From Streptomyces sp. Ru73 (GTDB lineage: Bacteria > Actinomycetota > Actinomycetes > Streptomycetales > Streptomycetaceae): a stretch of 64,000 nt of DNA. Numbering within the stretch: the stretch's first letter is position 1; every line of letters begins with the position of its first letter. Shown piece by piece: positions 24,022 to 32,440 of this stretch. A program made the position numbers and the translations under genes. The DNA lies in contig NZ_PQSQ01000010.1 of assembly GCF_002920575.1 (NCBI RefSeq), forward strand, positions 62,001-126,000, given 5' to 3'. Below the pieces are notes generated by a model, which was not told the origin of the DNA, searched no databases, and saw nothing but the letters and a program-made list of their open reading frames with translations.

Positions 24022-24059
24022 CCCGGGCAGTTGACACCATTTCTCACCGGGAGAGACCT

Positions 24060-24299
24060 GTGCCCCACGCGTACAACGGCATGGCCGCATCGGATCTCGA
24101 CGGAGTGGTGTGGCAGAAGAGCCGGCACAGCAACTCCAACGGAACCTGCGTGGAGTTCGCGAAGCTGCCCGGCGGTGACGTGGCGGTGCGCAACTCCCGC
24201 TTCCCCGACAGTCCGGCGCTGATCTACACGCCGGCCGAGATCGAGGCGATGCTGCTCGGCGTCAAGGACGGTGAGTTCGATCACCTCGTGCGGGACTGA
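24060..24299 (+). CDS. DUF397 small protein (79 aa)
   Basis: The GTG start follows GGGAGAG. The DUF397 core is clear: VVWQKSRHSNSNGTCVEFAKLPGGDVAVRNSRFPDSPALIYTPAEIEAML. Many streptomycete genomes carry dozens of DUF397 genes next to an XRE/DUF5753 regulator and a small ATPase, as at the abaA and whiJ loci, where they affect antibiotic production and sporulation. The XRE gene (25313) and ATPase (24431) are right here, completing such a trio. The DUF397 protein is thought to act as partner or antagonist of the XRE protein. Confidence 0.92.
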   Translation: MPHAYNGMAASDLDGVVWQKSRHSNSNGTCVEFAKLPGGDVAVRNSRFPDSPALIYTPAEIEAMLLGVKDGEFDHLVRD

Positions 24300-24362
24300 C
24301 CCGACGCCCGGTACGGGACTGCTCCTGCCGCCGCGTACGTGACCGAGCGGCGGGTCTCTGCA

Positions 24363-24402
24363 CCTTCATGCGCCGGGTGCGCGTGCAAGTGGCGCATGAA
24401 GG
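24363..24402. terminator. Bidirectional terminator between convergent genes
   Basis: CCTTCATGCGCC (24363-24374) pairs with GGCGCATGAAGG (24391-24402), a 12-bp perfect stem, between the DUF397 gene (+) and the ATPase gene (-). Confidence 0.7.
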
Positions 24403-24430
24403 CGCATGCGCGTGCCGTGACGTGTGAGGT

Positions 24431-24988
24431 TCAGCTCGCCCGGGACGCCGGTGCCGCCGCCTGGGCAGGGACCCGGGGCACGTCGAAGACCGCCCAGACG
24501 ACCTTGCCGTGCGCGGCGTCCTCCAGCCGGTGCCAGCCCCAGCTGTCGCTGAAGGAGTCCACAAGGTAGAGCCCGCGCCCGGATTCGGCGGAGAAGTCTG
24601 CCTCGCCCTCGACCGGTGAGGCGTCGCTGCCGTCCCGCACCGCGCAGACCAGCCGGCCCGCCCAGCGGATCAGGTGCAGCTTCGGCGGGGTGAGGTCCTC
24701 GGCTCCGTAAGCGGCCTCGTACGCCGCCCCGTCCGCGGTCGCGTCCCGCTCCGGTGCCGCGTGCCGCAGCGCGTTGGTGACCAGCTCGGACACGACGAGC
24801 GCGACGCTGTCGAAGAGCTCGTCCATGTTCCAGCGCTGCAGCGTCTCGCGGGTGAACTGGCGGGCGCCGCGCACGGACTCGTACTGCGGTCGCAGGGTCC
24901 AGGTGACGGAGCCGGAGATGGCTGCGGGGTCGACTGGCGGGAGCCCCTGCCATAACGGCGCGAGCATGGCCGAAACCTTGGTCCCCAT
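24431..24988 (-). CDS. Anti-sigma-factor-like HATPase (185 aa)
   Basis: ATG 24988 has AGGAG 8 nt upstream. The GHKL fold of the RsbW/SpoIIAB type is visible: N box DSVALVVSELVTNALRH, then LVCAVRDGSDASP (G1) and FSAESGRGLYLVDSFSDSWGWH (G2), ending VVWAVFDV. It has the conserved ATP-binding residues but may act as kinase, anti-sigma factor or both. With the DUF397 and XRE genes it forms an abaA-like trio. The start region is divergent from the XRE gene, separated by 324 bases. Confidence 0.9.
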   Translation of the reverse strand: MGTKVSAMLAPLWQGLPPVDPAAISGSVTWTLRPQYESVRGARQFTRETLQRWNMDELFDSVALVVSELVTNALRHAAPERDATADGAAYEAAYGAEDLTPPKLHLIRWAGRLVCAVRDGSDASPVEGEADFSAESGRGLYLVDSFSDSWGWHRLEDAAHGKVVWAVFDVPRVPAQAAAPASRAS

Positions 24989-25312
24989 GCGAGGCACTCC
25001 TGGCGTTCGCGGACGTCACGATCCAGACGGGTGTGCCCAGATCTCGCGGGTCTTTCACGAGCGTGCATGTGTGCGAGGTCCATGGTTCCGAATGCCTACG
25101 GCAGATGCAAGGGCAGATGCACGTGCAGACGTCCACTTTGTGTACTGCCGTATGTATAGCGACGTAATTCTTCCTACGCCCTCTTGTCCAGCTCTTTACC
25201 GGCGGTGCGAGAAGGGGCTCATATCCGTAACCGGTTGAGCACGCAACGGAGCCCGGACGTGGCAGACTGCCGCTCACTGTTGGACGGGGTGGGTCACGGG
25301 AGGGTCGAAGTT
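24989..25312. other. Divergent regulatory region between ATPase and XRE genes
   Basis: These 324 bases contain no supportable gene. The segment 25090-25200 is less G+C-rich (with TGTACTGCCGTATGTATAGC near 25140) and probably holds promoters for one or both flanking genes. Confidence 0.4.
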
Positions 25313-26176
25313 GTGACCGCAAGTGAGTCGAGCGGATCTGTGGTGCGGCGCATCCTGCTGGGGTCGCAGCTGCGGAGGCTGCGAGAGTCCCGCGGGATAA
25401 CACGTGAGGCGGCCGGATACTCGATCCGCGCTTCGGAGTCGAAGATCAGCCGCATGGAACTGGGGCGGGTGAGCTTCAAGGCGCGGGACGTGGCCGACCT
25501 GCTCACCCTTTACGGCGTGGCCGACGAGGCCGAGCGTGATTCCCTCCTCGGGCTGGCACGGGAGGCCAATGTGGCGGGGTGGTGGCACAGTTTCGGCGAT
25601 GTGCTGCCCGGCTGGTTCCAGACATATGTGGGGCTGGAAGGCGCCGCCTCGCTCATCCGCACGTACGAAGTGCAGTTCGTGCACGGGCTGCTGCAGACGG
25701 AGGGGTACGCGCACGCCGTCGTCAGCCGCGGCATGCCGGGGGCCGCTGCCTCCGAGATCGACCGCCGCGTCGCGCTGCGCCAGGAGCGGCAGAAGCTCCT
25801 CATAGCCGAGCGGGCGCCCCAGTTCGACTGCGTACTGGACGAGGCCGCGCTGCGCCGCCCCTACGGGGACCGCGCCGTCATGCGCGGACAGCTCCAGCAC
25901 CTGATCGACATCTCGGAGCGTCCGAACGTGCGGCTGCAGGTCGTGCCCTTCAACTTCGGCGGCCATGCGGGCGAGAGCGGCGCCTTCACCGTGCTGCGCT
26001 TCCCCGAGTCCGACCTCTCCGACATCGTCTACCTGGAACAGCTCACCAGTGCGCTGTACCTGGACAAGGCCGAGGAAGTCGGGCAGTACGAGCGGGTGAT
26101 GACCAGCCTGCAGGAGGAGAGCCTGGATCCGGCCCGGACCCGGGATCTTCTTCGTGGACTGCTCCAACTCACGTGA
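25313..26176 (+). CDS. XRE-family regulator with DUF5753 domain (287 aa)
   Basis: GTG 25313 follows GGGAGGG. The N-terminal helix-turn-helix is LGSQLRRLRESRGITREAAGYSIRASESKISRMELGRVSF (about 16-55). The rest is the DUF5753 domain (GWFQTYVGLEGAASLIRTYE, VHGLLQTEGYA, ERQKLL, DEAALRRPYGDRAVMRGQL, VQVVPFNFGGH-like, FPESDLSDIVYLEQLTSALYLDK). Such regulators are numerous in Streptomyces and pair with DUF397 proteins in control of development. Here the DUF397 gene is at 24060. Confidence 0.95.
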   Translation: MTASESSGSVVRRILLGSQLRRLRESRGITREAAGYSIRASESKISRMELGRVSFKARDVADLLTLYGVADEAERDSLLGLAREANVAGWWHSFGDVLPGWFQTYVGLEGAASLIRTYEVQFVHGLLQTEGYAHAVVSRGMPGAAASEIDRRVALRQERQKLLIAERAPQFDCVLDEAALRRPYGDRAVMRGQLQHLIDISERPNVRLQVVPFNFGGHAGESGAFTVLRFPESDLSDIVYLEQLTSALYLDKAEEVGQYERVMTSLQEESLDPARTRDLLRGLLQLT

Positions 26177-26239
26177 CTCGTCAGTAGAATGCCGTCGGAT
26201 CAGCCACCCCACAGGCGCCCGCACAGAGTAGGAACGACC

Positions 26240-27697
26240 ATGTCCTTCTTCTCCGACCTGGCCTTCCAGTACATCGACGGTGAGTGGCGGGTCGGCAGCG
26301 GCTCGTGGGACATCATCGATTTCAACCCCTATGACCAGGAGAAGCTCGCGTCGGTCACCGTCGCGGGCGTGGACCAGGTCGACGAGGCGTACCGGGCCGC
26401 CGAACGCGCACAGCGCGAGTGGGCGCGGACCAATCCGTACAGCCGGCGGCTGATATTCGAGAACGCGCTGCGCATCGTCCAGGAGCGCGAGGAAGAGATC
26501 ATCGAGGCGATCGTCGTCGAGCTCGGCGGCACGCGCGTCAAGGCCGCCTACGAAGTGCGCACGGCACAGGAGTTCCTGCGCGAGGCGGTGCAACTCGCGC
26601 TCCGCCCCGAGGGCCGCATCGTGCCGTCCCCCGTGGAGGGCAAGGAGAACCGCGTCTACCGGCTGCCCGTCGGCGTCATCGGCGTGATCAGCCCGTACAA
26701 CTTCCCGTTCCTGGTCACCCTGAAGTCGGTGGCGCCCGCGCTGGCGCTGGGCAACGCCGTGGTCGTCAAGCCGAACCAGAACACCCCGGTCGTCGGCGGC
26801 GGCCTGATCGCCAAGATCTTCGAGGACGCGGGCCTGCCGGCCGGCCTGCTGAACGTCCTGGTCACCGACATCGCGGAGATCGGGGACGCGCTGATAGAGC
26901 ATCCGGTGCCCCGGGTGATCTCCTTCACCGGCTCGGACAAGGTCGGCCGCCACGTCGCCGCCGTCACCGCCGGGCACTTCAAGCGCGCCATCCTCGAACT
27001 GAGCGGCAACAGCGCGCTGATCGTGCTGGACGACGCGGACCTCGACTACGCCGTGGACGCCGCGGTCTTCAGCCGCTTCGTGTACCAGGGCCAGGTCTGC
27101 ATGGCGGCCAACCGCATCCTCGTGGACCGCCGCGTGGAGCAGGAGTTCACCGAGAAGTTCGTGGCCAAGGTCAAGAAGCTCAAGACCGGCGACCCGCGCG
27201 ACCCGGACACCCACATCGGCCCGCTCATCAACAGCTTCCAGGCCGAGGCGCTGACCGCACTGGTGGAGCGGGCGATCGCCGAAGGGGCCACGCCCCTCGT
27301 GCACGGCCGTACGCAGGGCAACCTGGTCGAGCCGACGGTGCTGGCGGGGCTGCCGGCCGACTCCCCGCTGCACGGGCAGGAGATCTTCGGCCCGGTGGTG
27401 CTGCTCGGCTCCTTCGACGGCGAGGAAGAAGCGATTCGCCTGGCCAACGACTCCCCGTACGGGCTGAGCGGCGCGGTGCACACGGGCAACGTGGAGCGCG
27501 GCGCCCGGGTGGCGCGGGAGATCGAGACCGGCATGATCCACATCAACGACAGCACCGTGCACGACGAGCCCCTGGTGGCCTTCGGCGGCGAGAAGGCGTC
27601 CGGCGTCGGGCGGCTGAACGGTGACTCGACCGTGGACGCCTTCACGACGCAGAAGTGGGTGTCGATCCAGCACGAACGGACGCTGTTCCCGTTCTGA
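26240..27697 (+). CDS. Aldehyde dehydrogenase family protein (485 aa)
   Basis: ATG 26240 follows AGGAAC. It has the full NAD(P)-dependent ALDH fold: SPYNFPFLVTLK, VVKPNQNTPVVGG, FTGSDKVGRHV, general base E253 in LELSGNSALI, catalytic C287 in YQGQVCMAANR, and EIFGPVVLLGSF. It is closest in feel to benzaldehyde/vanillin-type dehydrogenases, since it ends in GEKASGVGRLNG...FTTQKWVSIQ. The actual substrate is unknown. It is 63 bases downstream of the XRE gene on the same strand and has its own ribosome site; no clear operon partner follows. Confidence 0.95.
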   Translation: MSFFSDLAFQYIDGEWRVGSGSWDIIDFNPYDQEKLASVTVAGVDQVDEAYRAAERAQREWARTNPYSRRLIFENALRIVQEREEEIIEAIVVELGGTRVKAAYEVRTAQEFLREAVQLALRPEGRIVPSPVEGKENRVYRLPVGVIGVISPYNFPFLVTLKSVAPALALGNAVVVKPNQNTPVVGGGLIAKIFEDAGLPAGLLNVLVTDIAEIGDALIEHPVPRVISFTGSDKVGRHVAAVTAGHFKRAILELSGNSALIVLDDADLDYAVDAAVFSRFVYQGQVCMAANRILVDRRVEQEFTEKFVAKVKKLKTGDPRDPDTHIGPLINSFQAEALTALVERAIAEGATPLVHGRTQGNLVEPTVLAGLPADSPLHGQEIFGPVVLLGSFDGEEEAIRLANDSPYGLSGAVHTGNVERGARVAREIETGMIHINDSTVHDEPLVAFGGEKASGVGRLNGDSTVDAFTTQKWVSIQHERTLFPF

Positions 27698-27822
27698 GCC
27701 TTTTCCCGGCGCTTTCCGAGCGTCCTGCCCTTGCGGACAGAATCTGACCGCAAAGGCCCGTAGCTTCAGCGGTGCCGGAGAGATCCCTCCCCGGCACCGC
27801 GAAGCGACGAAAGGCGGCTGCC

Positions 27823-28404
27823 ATGCCCACTCACGTGCCTGCCGAGACCACCGGCGACGAGCGCGGCGCGCTCCTGGCGTTCCTGGAGGCCCAGCGCGGC
27901 GGCATCCGCCGCGCGCTGCTCGGGCTGTCCGACGAGGCGGCGGCGCGCCGCCCCAGCGCGAGCGAACTGTCCCTGTCCGGACTGCTCAAGCACGTCGCGG
28001 AGACCGAGCTGAACTGGCTGGACATGGCCCAGCAGCGGCCGCGCTCCATCCAGCGGGACGAGAGCACCTGGCACCTCAGCTTCCGGCTGGAGGAGGGCGA
28101 GACGGTCGCCGGCATGCTCGCCTTCTACGACCGGGTGGCCCGGGAGACCGAGGAGTTCATCCGCGCGGTGCCCAGCCTGGACGACACCTTCCCGCTGCCC
28201 GCGGCGCCGTGGTTCCCGCCGCAGGCCCGGCAGTCCATGCGCTGGCTGGTGCTGCACCTGATCGAGGAGACCGCCCGGCACGCGGGCCACGCCGACATCG
28301 TCCGCGAGTCCCTGGACGGCCGGACCGCCTTCGCACTGGTCGACGAGGAGCGGGCGCTGCGCGAGAAGGAGGGGCAGCAGGGCGCGGACGCCGCCGGGCA
28401 GTAG
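27823..28404 (+). CDS. DinB/DUF664-family protein (193 aa)
   Basis: ATG 27823 gives MPTHVPAETTGDERGALLAFLEAQR. The four-helix DinB layout is visible with metal-type histidines in LLKHVAETELNWL and LHLIEETARHAGHADIVRESLDG. DUF664 proteins are related to mycothiol- and bacillithiol-dependent transferases, but the substrate cannot be read here. It is 47 bases upstream of a PadR gene on the same strand, likely cotranscribed and regulated by it. Confidence 0.88.
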   Translation: MPTHVPAETTGDERGALLAFLEAQRGGIRRALLGLSDEAAARRPSASELSLSGLLKHVAETELNWLDMAQQRPRSIQRDESTWHLSFRLEEGETVAGMLAFYDRVARETEEFIRAVPSLDDTFPLPAAPWFPPQARQSMRWLVLHLIEETARHAGHADIVRESLDGRTAFALVDEERALREKEGQQGADAAGQ

Positions 28405-28451
28405 CGTGCTGACCGCAAGGTCACGTCCGGGGACGAGGAGAGCGCTGAGCG

Positions 28452-29090
28452 ATGTCGGCGATCCGGCTGCTGGTACTGGGAGCCGTGCGGCAGCACGGCC
28501 GGACCCACGGCTACCAGGTGCGCAACGACCTGGAGTACTGGGGAGCCCACGAGTGGTCGAACGCCAAGCCGGGATCGATCTACCACGCGCTGAAGCAGAT
28601 GGCGAAGCAGGGACTGCTGCACGCGCACGAGACCGCGCCCAGCACGGCCGGCGGCCCGCCGCGCACGGAGTACGAGCTGACGGACGCCGGTGAGGCGGAG
28701 TACTTCGCGCTGCTGCGGGCCGCGCTCTCCCGGCACGACCAGAAGCTGGACGTGCTGAGCGCGGGCATCGGCTTCATGGTCGACCTGCCGCGCGAGGAGG
28801 CGGTGGCCCTCCTGCGGGAGCGGGTGCGCGACCTGGCGGCCTGGCGCGCCGAGGTCACCGGGCACTACGTCCCCGAGGACGGCCCGGAGCAGCTCGGCCA
28901 CATCGGCGAGATCATGAACATGTGGGTGCACGCCGCGGACACCGGGGTGGCCTGGGCCCGCTCCCTGATCGCCCGCATCGAGGGCGGTGCGTACGTCTTC
29001 GCGGGCGAGGGCGAGCCGTTCGTCGGCGTGCTCCCGGAGGGCACGGAGAACCCGTTCGCCGACAAGCCGCCCTTCCGGCCCGGCGGCTGA
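28452..29090 (+). CDS. PadR-family transcriptional regulator (212 aa)
   Basis: The winged helix is MSAIRLLVLGAVRQHGRTHGYQVRNDLEYWG... PGSIYHALKQMAKQGLLHAHE, with a wing PPRTEYELTDAGEAEYFALL. The C-terminal part is an alpha-helical dimer domain (Vir_act_alpha_C type) and ends in ENPFADKPPF. PadR proteins repress efflux or detoxification genes in response to a small molecule. The upstream DinB gene is the likely operon partner. Confidence 0.92.
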   Translation: MSAIRLLVLGAVRQHGRTHGYQVRNDLEYWGAHEWSNAKPGSIYHALKQMAKQGLLHAHETAPSTAGGPPRTEYELTDAGEAEYFALLRAALSRHDQKLDVLSAGIGFMVDLPREEAVALLRERVRDLAAWRAEVTGHYVPEDGPEQLGHIGEIMNMWVHAADTGVAWARSLIARIEGGAYVFAGEGEPFVGVLPEGTENPFADKPPFRPGG

Positions 29091-29136
29091 GGCAGGCCCC
29101 GCCGCCCCGCCGCCCGGCCGGTACGGAACCTCCGGC

Positions 29137-29799
29137 TCAGCCCGTCCCGGCCATCGACAGCTTGGCCGCGAAGCCCAGGAAGGCCGCGCCGGCGCCAGCG
29201 GTCAGCCCCGCGGTGAGGCGGCGGCGCTTGCGGAAGGTGGCCGCCAGGTACGTACCGCTGAAGATCAGGATCGACAGGTACGTGAGGCTGAACAGCTGGG
29301 CCCACGCGCCGAGCGCCAGGAAGGACAGCGTCTGGTGCGCGTAGTGCGGGTCGACGAACTGCACGAAGAAGGAGATGAAGAACAGGATCGCCTTCGGGTT
29401 GAGCAGGCTCACCACGAGGGCGCGGCGGTACGGCCGCTCGGTCTCCTCCTTGGGCCGCGCCCCGGCGCCCTCCTCGGCGGCCTTGCGGGCCTCCCGGCCG
29501 CGCCACATCGCCACAGCGCCGCGCAGCATTCCGATCGCCAGCCAGGTCAGATAGCCCGCGCCCGCGAACTTCACGATCCCGAAGGCCAGCGGGCTGGCCT
29601 GCAGCAGCGACGCCACGCCGCCGGCCGAGAGCGTCATCAGCACCGTGTCGCCGCACAGCACGCCGGCGGCCGCGCGATAGGCCACCTTCGGGCCGCGCCG
29701 CGCCGCCACCGAGACGACGTACAGCGAGTTCGGGCCCGGCAGCAGAATGATCAGCGCGAGGCCCGCGAGGTACGTCGGAAGATCGGTTATCCCCAGCAT
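29137..29799 (-). CDS. LysE/RhtB-family amino-acid exporter (220 aa)
   Basis: ATG 29799 gives MLGITDLPTYLAGLALIILLPGPNSLYVV, with the LPGPN signature in the first membrane segment. It has six predicted membrane segments, with a charged cytoplasmic loop (REARKAAEEGAGARPKEETERPYRRA) and then LVVSLLNPKAILFFISFFVQF, the second family signature. It is likely a LeuE-like exporter of amino acids or analogues. It is divergent from tipA, so the TipA operator between them could affect it too. Confidence 0.92.
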   Translation of the reverse strand: MLGITDLPTYLAGLALIILLPGPNSLYVVSVAARRGPKVAYRAAAGVLCGDTVLMTLSAGGVASLLQASPLAFGIVKFAGAGYLTWLAIGMLRGAVAMWRGREARKAAEEGAGARPKEETERPYRRALVVSLLNPKAILFFISFFVQFVDPHYAHQTLSFLALGAWAQLFSLTYLSILIFSGTYLAATFRKRRRLTAGLTAGAGAAFLGFAAKLSMAGTG

Positions 29800-29879
29800 G
29801 GGCGAAGGATGCCATCCGCCGGCGGGACGGCTCATCCGCTTTCCGGAATGCGGACGCCGGGCTCCGGCGAGCGGCGGGC

Positions 29880-29910
29880 TTGCACCTCACGCGACGTGAG
29901 GAGCCATCGT
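29880..29910 (+). promoter_or_regulatory. tipA promoter with TipA operator
   Basis: The -35 TTGCAC (29880-29885) is followed by a 19-nt spacer and CATCGT (29905-29910), close to the ptipA -10 CAGCGT. The spacer contains the perfect palindrome CCTCACG-CGA-CGTGAGG (29885-29901). This agrees almost base for base with the known thiostrepton-inducible tipA promoter, where a MerR-type activator untwists an over-long spacer. It implies autoregulation. Confidence 0.88.
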
Positions 29911-29937
29911 GAGGGGCGTACCGAGGAGGGAGCGGAG

Positions 29938-30696
29938 ATGACGTACTCCGTGGGACAGGTCGCCGGGTTCGCCGGCGTCACCGTGCGCACCCTGCACCAC
30001 TACGACGAGATCGGACTGCTCTCGCCGAGCGCGCGCAACCGTGCGGGACACCGGCGTTACGACGACGCCGACCTCGACCGGCTGCAGCGGATCCTGTTCT
30101 ACCGGGAGCTCGGCTTTCCGCTCGACCAGGTCGCGGCCCTGCTCGACGACCCGGAAGCGGACCCGCAGGAGCACCTGCGGCGCCAGCACCAGCTGCTGAC
30201 CGCCCGGATCGAGAAGCTGCAGAAGATGGCCGCGGCCGTGGAGACCGCGATGGAGGCACGCAGGATGGGCATCAACCTCACCCCCGAGGAGAAGTTCGAG
30301 GTCTTCGGGGACCACGACCCGGACCAGTACGCCGACGAGGTCCAGCGGCGCTGGGGCGACACCGAGGCGTACAAGGAGTCGCAGCGGCGCGCCGCCGGCT
30401 ACACCAAGGAGGACTGGAAGCGGCTGACCGCTGAGCTCGACGCGATCCACGGCCGGATGGCCGAGCTGCTGGCACAGGGGGTGCCGGCCGGTTCCGAGGC
30501 GGCGATGGACGTCGCGGAGGAGCACCGGACCTTCATCTGCCGGCGGCACTACGAGTGCTCGCACGAGCTGCACAGCTGTCTCGGCGAGATGTACGTCGCG
30601 GACGAGCGGTTCGCCGCGATGTACGACGGGATCCGGCCGGGGCTCGCGGTGTACATGCGGGACGCCGTGCTGGCGAACGCGGCACGCCACTCCTGA
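29938..30696 (+). CDS. tipA: TipAL, thiopeptide-responsive MerR-type activator (252 aa)
   Basis: ATG 29938 follows GAGGAGGGAGCGG. The N-terminal MerR helix-turn-helix (YSVGQVAGFAGVTVRTLHHYDEIGLL) and coiled coil lead to the TipAS drug-binding domain (about 110-252). C201, C207 and C214 are present; C214 is the residue that covalently captures thiostrepton in the S. lividans protein. M110 (nt 30265) has GGAGG upstream, so the independent product TipAS can be made from 30265-30696 and would sequester drug. The gene is driven by its own operator-promoter at 29880. Confidence 0.94.
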   Translation: MTYSVGQVAGFAGVTVRTLHHYDEIGLLSPSARNRAGHRRYDDADLDRLQRILFYRELGFPLDQVAALLDDPEADPQEHLRRQHQLLTARIEKLQKMAAAVETAMEARRMGINLTPEEKFEVFGDHDPDQYADEVQRRWGDTEAYKESQRRAAGYTKEDWKRLTAELDAIHGRMAELLAQGVPAGSEAAMDVAEEHRTFICRRHYECSHELHSCLGEMYVADERFAAMYDGIRPGLAVYMRDAVLANAARHS

Positions 30697-30757
30697 GGGC
30701 CGCGCCCGGGGGCACTCCCGGGGAGGGTGTGGCGCCGCTCACGAGGGGTACCCAGTC

Positions 30758-30789
30758 GTCCGGCCGGGCGCGGAACGGCCCGGCCGGAC
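30758..30789 (+). terminator. Terminator of tipA
   Basis: GTCCGGCCGGGC (30758-30769) pairs perfectly with GCCCGGCCGGAC (30778-30789) around GCGGAACG. Confidence 0.7.
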
Positions 30790-30905
30790 AGCTGGAACCA
30801 AGGGGCGGCACACGGCGTTGATAGCTTTGGGCCGCACAATGCGCCTGTACCCCGCATTCCGCGACTGCCCGATCCGGCGCCCTCGACCCAGGAGCCCTGC
30901 ACACC

Positions 30906-32222
30906 GTGAACACCCTCGCGCTCGGCCCCCAGTGGCTGGACCCGGACTACCTGATCGGCACGTTCGGCCTGCTCGGCGTGCTGGTCATCGTCTTCGCGGA
31001 GTCCGGCCTGCTGATCGGTTTCTTCCTGCCCGGCGACTCCCTGCTGTTCACGACGGGCCTGCTGGTCACGGCGGGCAAGCTGGACCGGCCGCTGTGGCTG
31101 GTGTGTCTGCTGATCGTGCTGGCCGCGGTCCTCGGTGACCAGGCGGGCTACCTCTTCGGGCGGAAGGTGGGGCCGTCGCTGTTCAAGCGGCCGGACTCCA
31201 AGCTCTTCAAGCAGGAGAACGTCGAGAAGGCGCACGAGTTCTTCGAGAAGCACGGCCCGAAGTCCCTGATCCTGGCCCGTTTCGTGCCGATCGTGCGCAC
31301 GTTCACGCCGATCATCGCGGGCGTCAGCCGGATGAACTACCGCTCCTTCATCACCTTCAACGTCATCGGCGGCACGCTGTGGGGCGCGGGCGTGACGCTG
31401 CTCGGCGCGGCGCTGGGCGGCATCGAGTTCGTGCACAAGAACATCGAGGCGATCCTCGTCCTCATCGTGCTGATCTCCGTCGTGCCGATCGCCATCGAGT
31501 ACCTCCGCGGCCGCAGCAAGGCCAAGAAGGCGGCAGCGGAGGGCGCGGAGCCGGCGACGTCCGGCCCGGTCGCGGGCGGCCCGGCGGACGCCACCCAGCC
31601 GATGCCGCGCCTGCCGCACGACGGCGGGGAGCGCGCTCCGTACGGCGCGCCGGACAGCCGGCAGCAGGCCCCCTACGGCGGCCGGGACGGCCACGCCGCC
31701 TCCCCGTACGGCGGCGGCCAGGAGCAGCCCCCCTACGCCCAGGAGCAGCCCCCGTACGGCCACCAGCAGCAGCCGTACGGCCGTCAGGAGCCGCCCTACG
31801 GCGGGGAACAGGCGTCGTACGGCGGGGACCAGGCGTCCTACGGCCAGGGTCGGCCGGGCTACGACCAGGGGCAGCAGGGGTACGGCCGGCCGCAGGACCC
31901 GTACGGCCGGGGCGGGGCGCAGGGCCAGGCGCCGTACGGCGGTCAGCAGCCCTCCTACGGGCAGCAGGCGCAGCAGCCTCCGTACGGCGGTCAGCAGCCC
32001 CCGCGCGCGCCCTACGGACAGCAGCCGCAGCAGTCCCCGCAGGCGCCGTACGGCGGCCGGCCGGAAGACGCTCCGTACGGCGGTCCCGCGCAGCAGGGGG
32101 ACCGGCCGGAGCAGTATTATTCTCAGCCGCAGCAGCCTCAGCAGGGGCCGCAGCAGCCGCACCCGCAGGACCAGCAACAGCCCCCGGGTGACGGCCGCCG
32201 TGGCCGCCACGCCAAGCGCTGA
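30906..32222 (+). CDS. DedA-family membrane protein with PYG-repeat tail (438 aa)
   Basis: GTG 30906 starts a standard DedA/SNARE-associated domain (about 1-205). It has AESGLLIGFFLPGDSLLF, GYLFGRKVG, and RFVPIVRTFTPIIAGVSRM with the arginines and acidic residues needed for DedA function; DedA proteins are linked to undecaprenyl-phosphate or lipid flipping. Beyond that lies a roughly 220-residue cytoplasmic low-complexity tail dominated by Gln, Gly, Tyr and Pro, with more than a dozen PYG units, ending GRRGRHAKR. The tail is unusual for a DedA protein and may drive clustering or phase separation. Confidence 0.9.
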   Translation: MNTLALGPQWLDPDYLIGTFGLLGVLVIVFAESGLLIGFFLPGDSLLFTTGLLVTAGKLDRPLWLVCLLIVLAAVLGDQAGYLFGRKVGPSLFKRPDSKLFKQENVEKAHEFFEKHGPKSLILARFVPIVRTFTPIIAGVSRMNYRSFITFNVIGGTLWGAGVTLLGAALGGIEFVHKNIEAILVLIVLISVVPIAIEYLRGRSKAKKAAAEGAEPATSGPVAGGPADATQPMPRLPHDGGERAPYGAPDSRQQAPYGGRDGHAASPYGGGQEQPPYAQEQPPYGHQQQPYGRQEPPYGGEQASYGGDQASYGQGRPGYDQGQQGYGRPQDPYGRGGAQGQAPYGGQQPSYGQQAQQPPYGGQQPPRAPYGQQPQQSPQAPYGGRPEDAPYGGPAQQGDRPEQYYSQPQQPQQGPQQPHPQDQQQPPGDGRRGRHAKR

Positions 32223-32440
32223 CCGGCTGCGCACCCTTCATCCCGTACCGCACCGCCCTCCGGCGTCCCTGCCGCCTCCGCACGCCGCGGAGCGGCCCAG
32301 GGGCGCCTTCACGGCGTCCAGGGCGGCTTTTTCACCCCCCATCACCACCACCCGAACCCCCGCCCCGCGCGCCACGGGCGGCGATCAGGCATGGTGTCAC
32401 TTGACGACGGACGGCAGAGGCGCACGAGGAGCGAGGAGCA

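Noticed and set aside
24030..24035. Perfect TTGACA as -35 of the DUF397 gene
   Set aside because: A matching -10 would fall over the ribosome site and put the transcript start after the GTG. The TATGAT at 24016 fits better.
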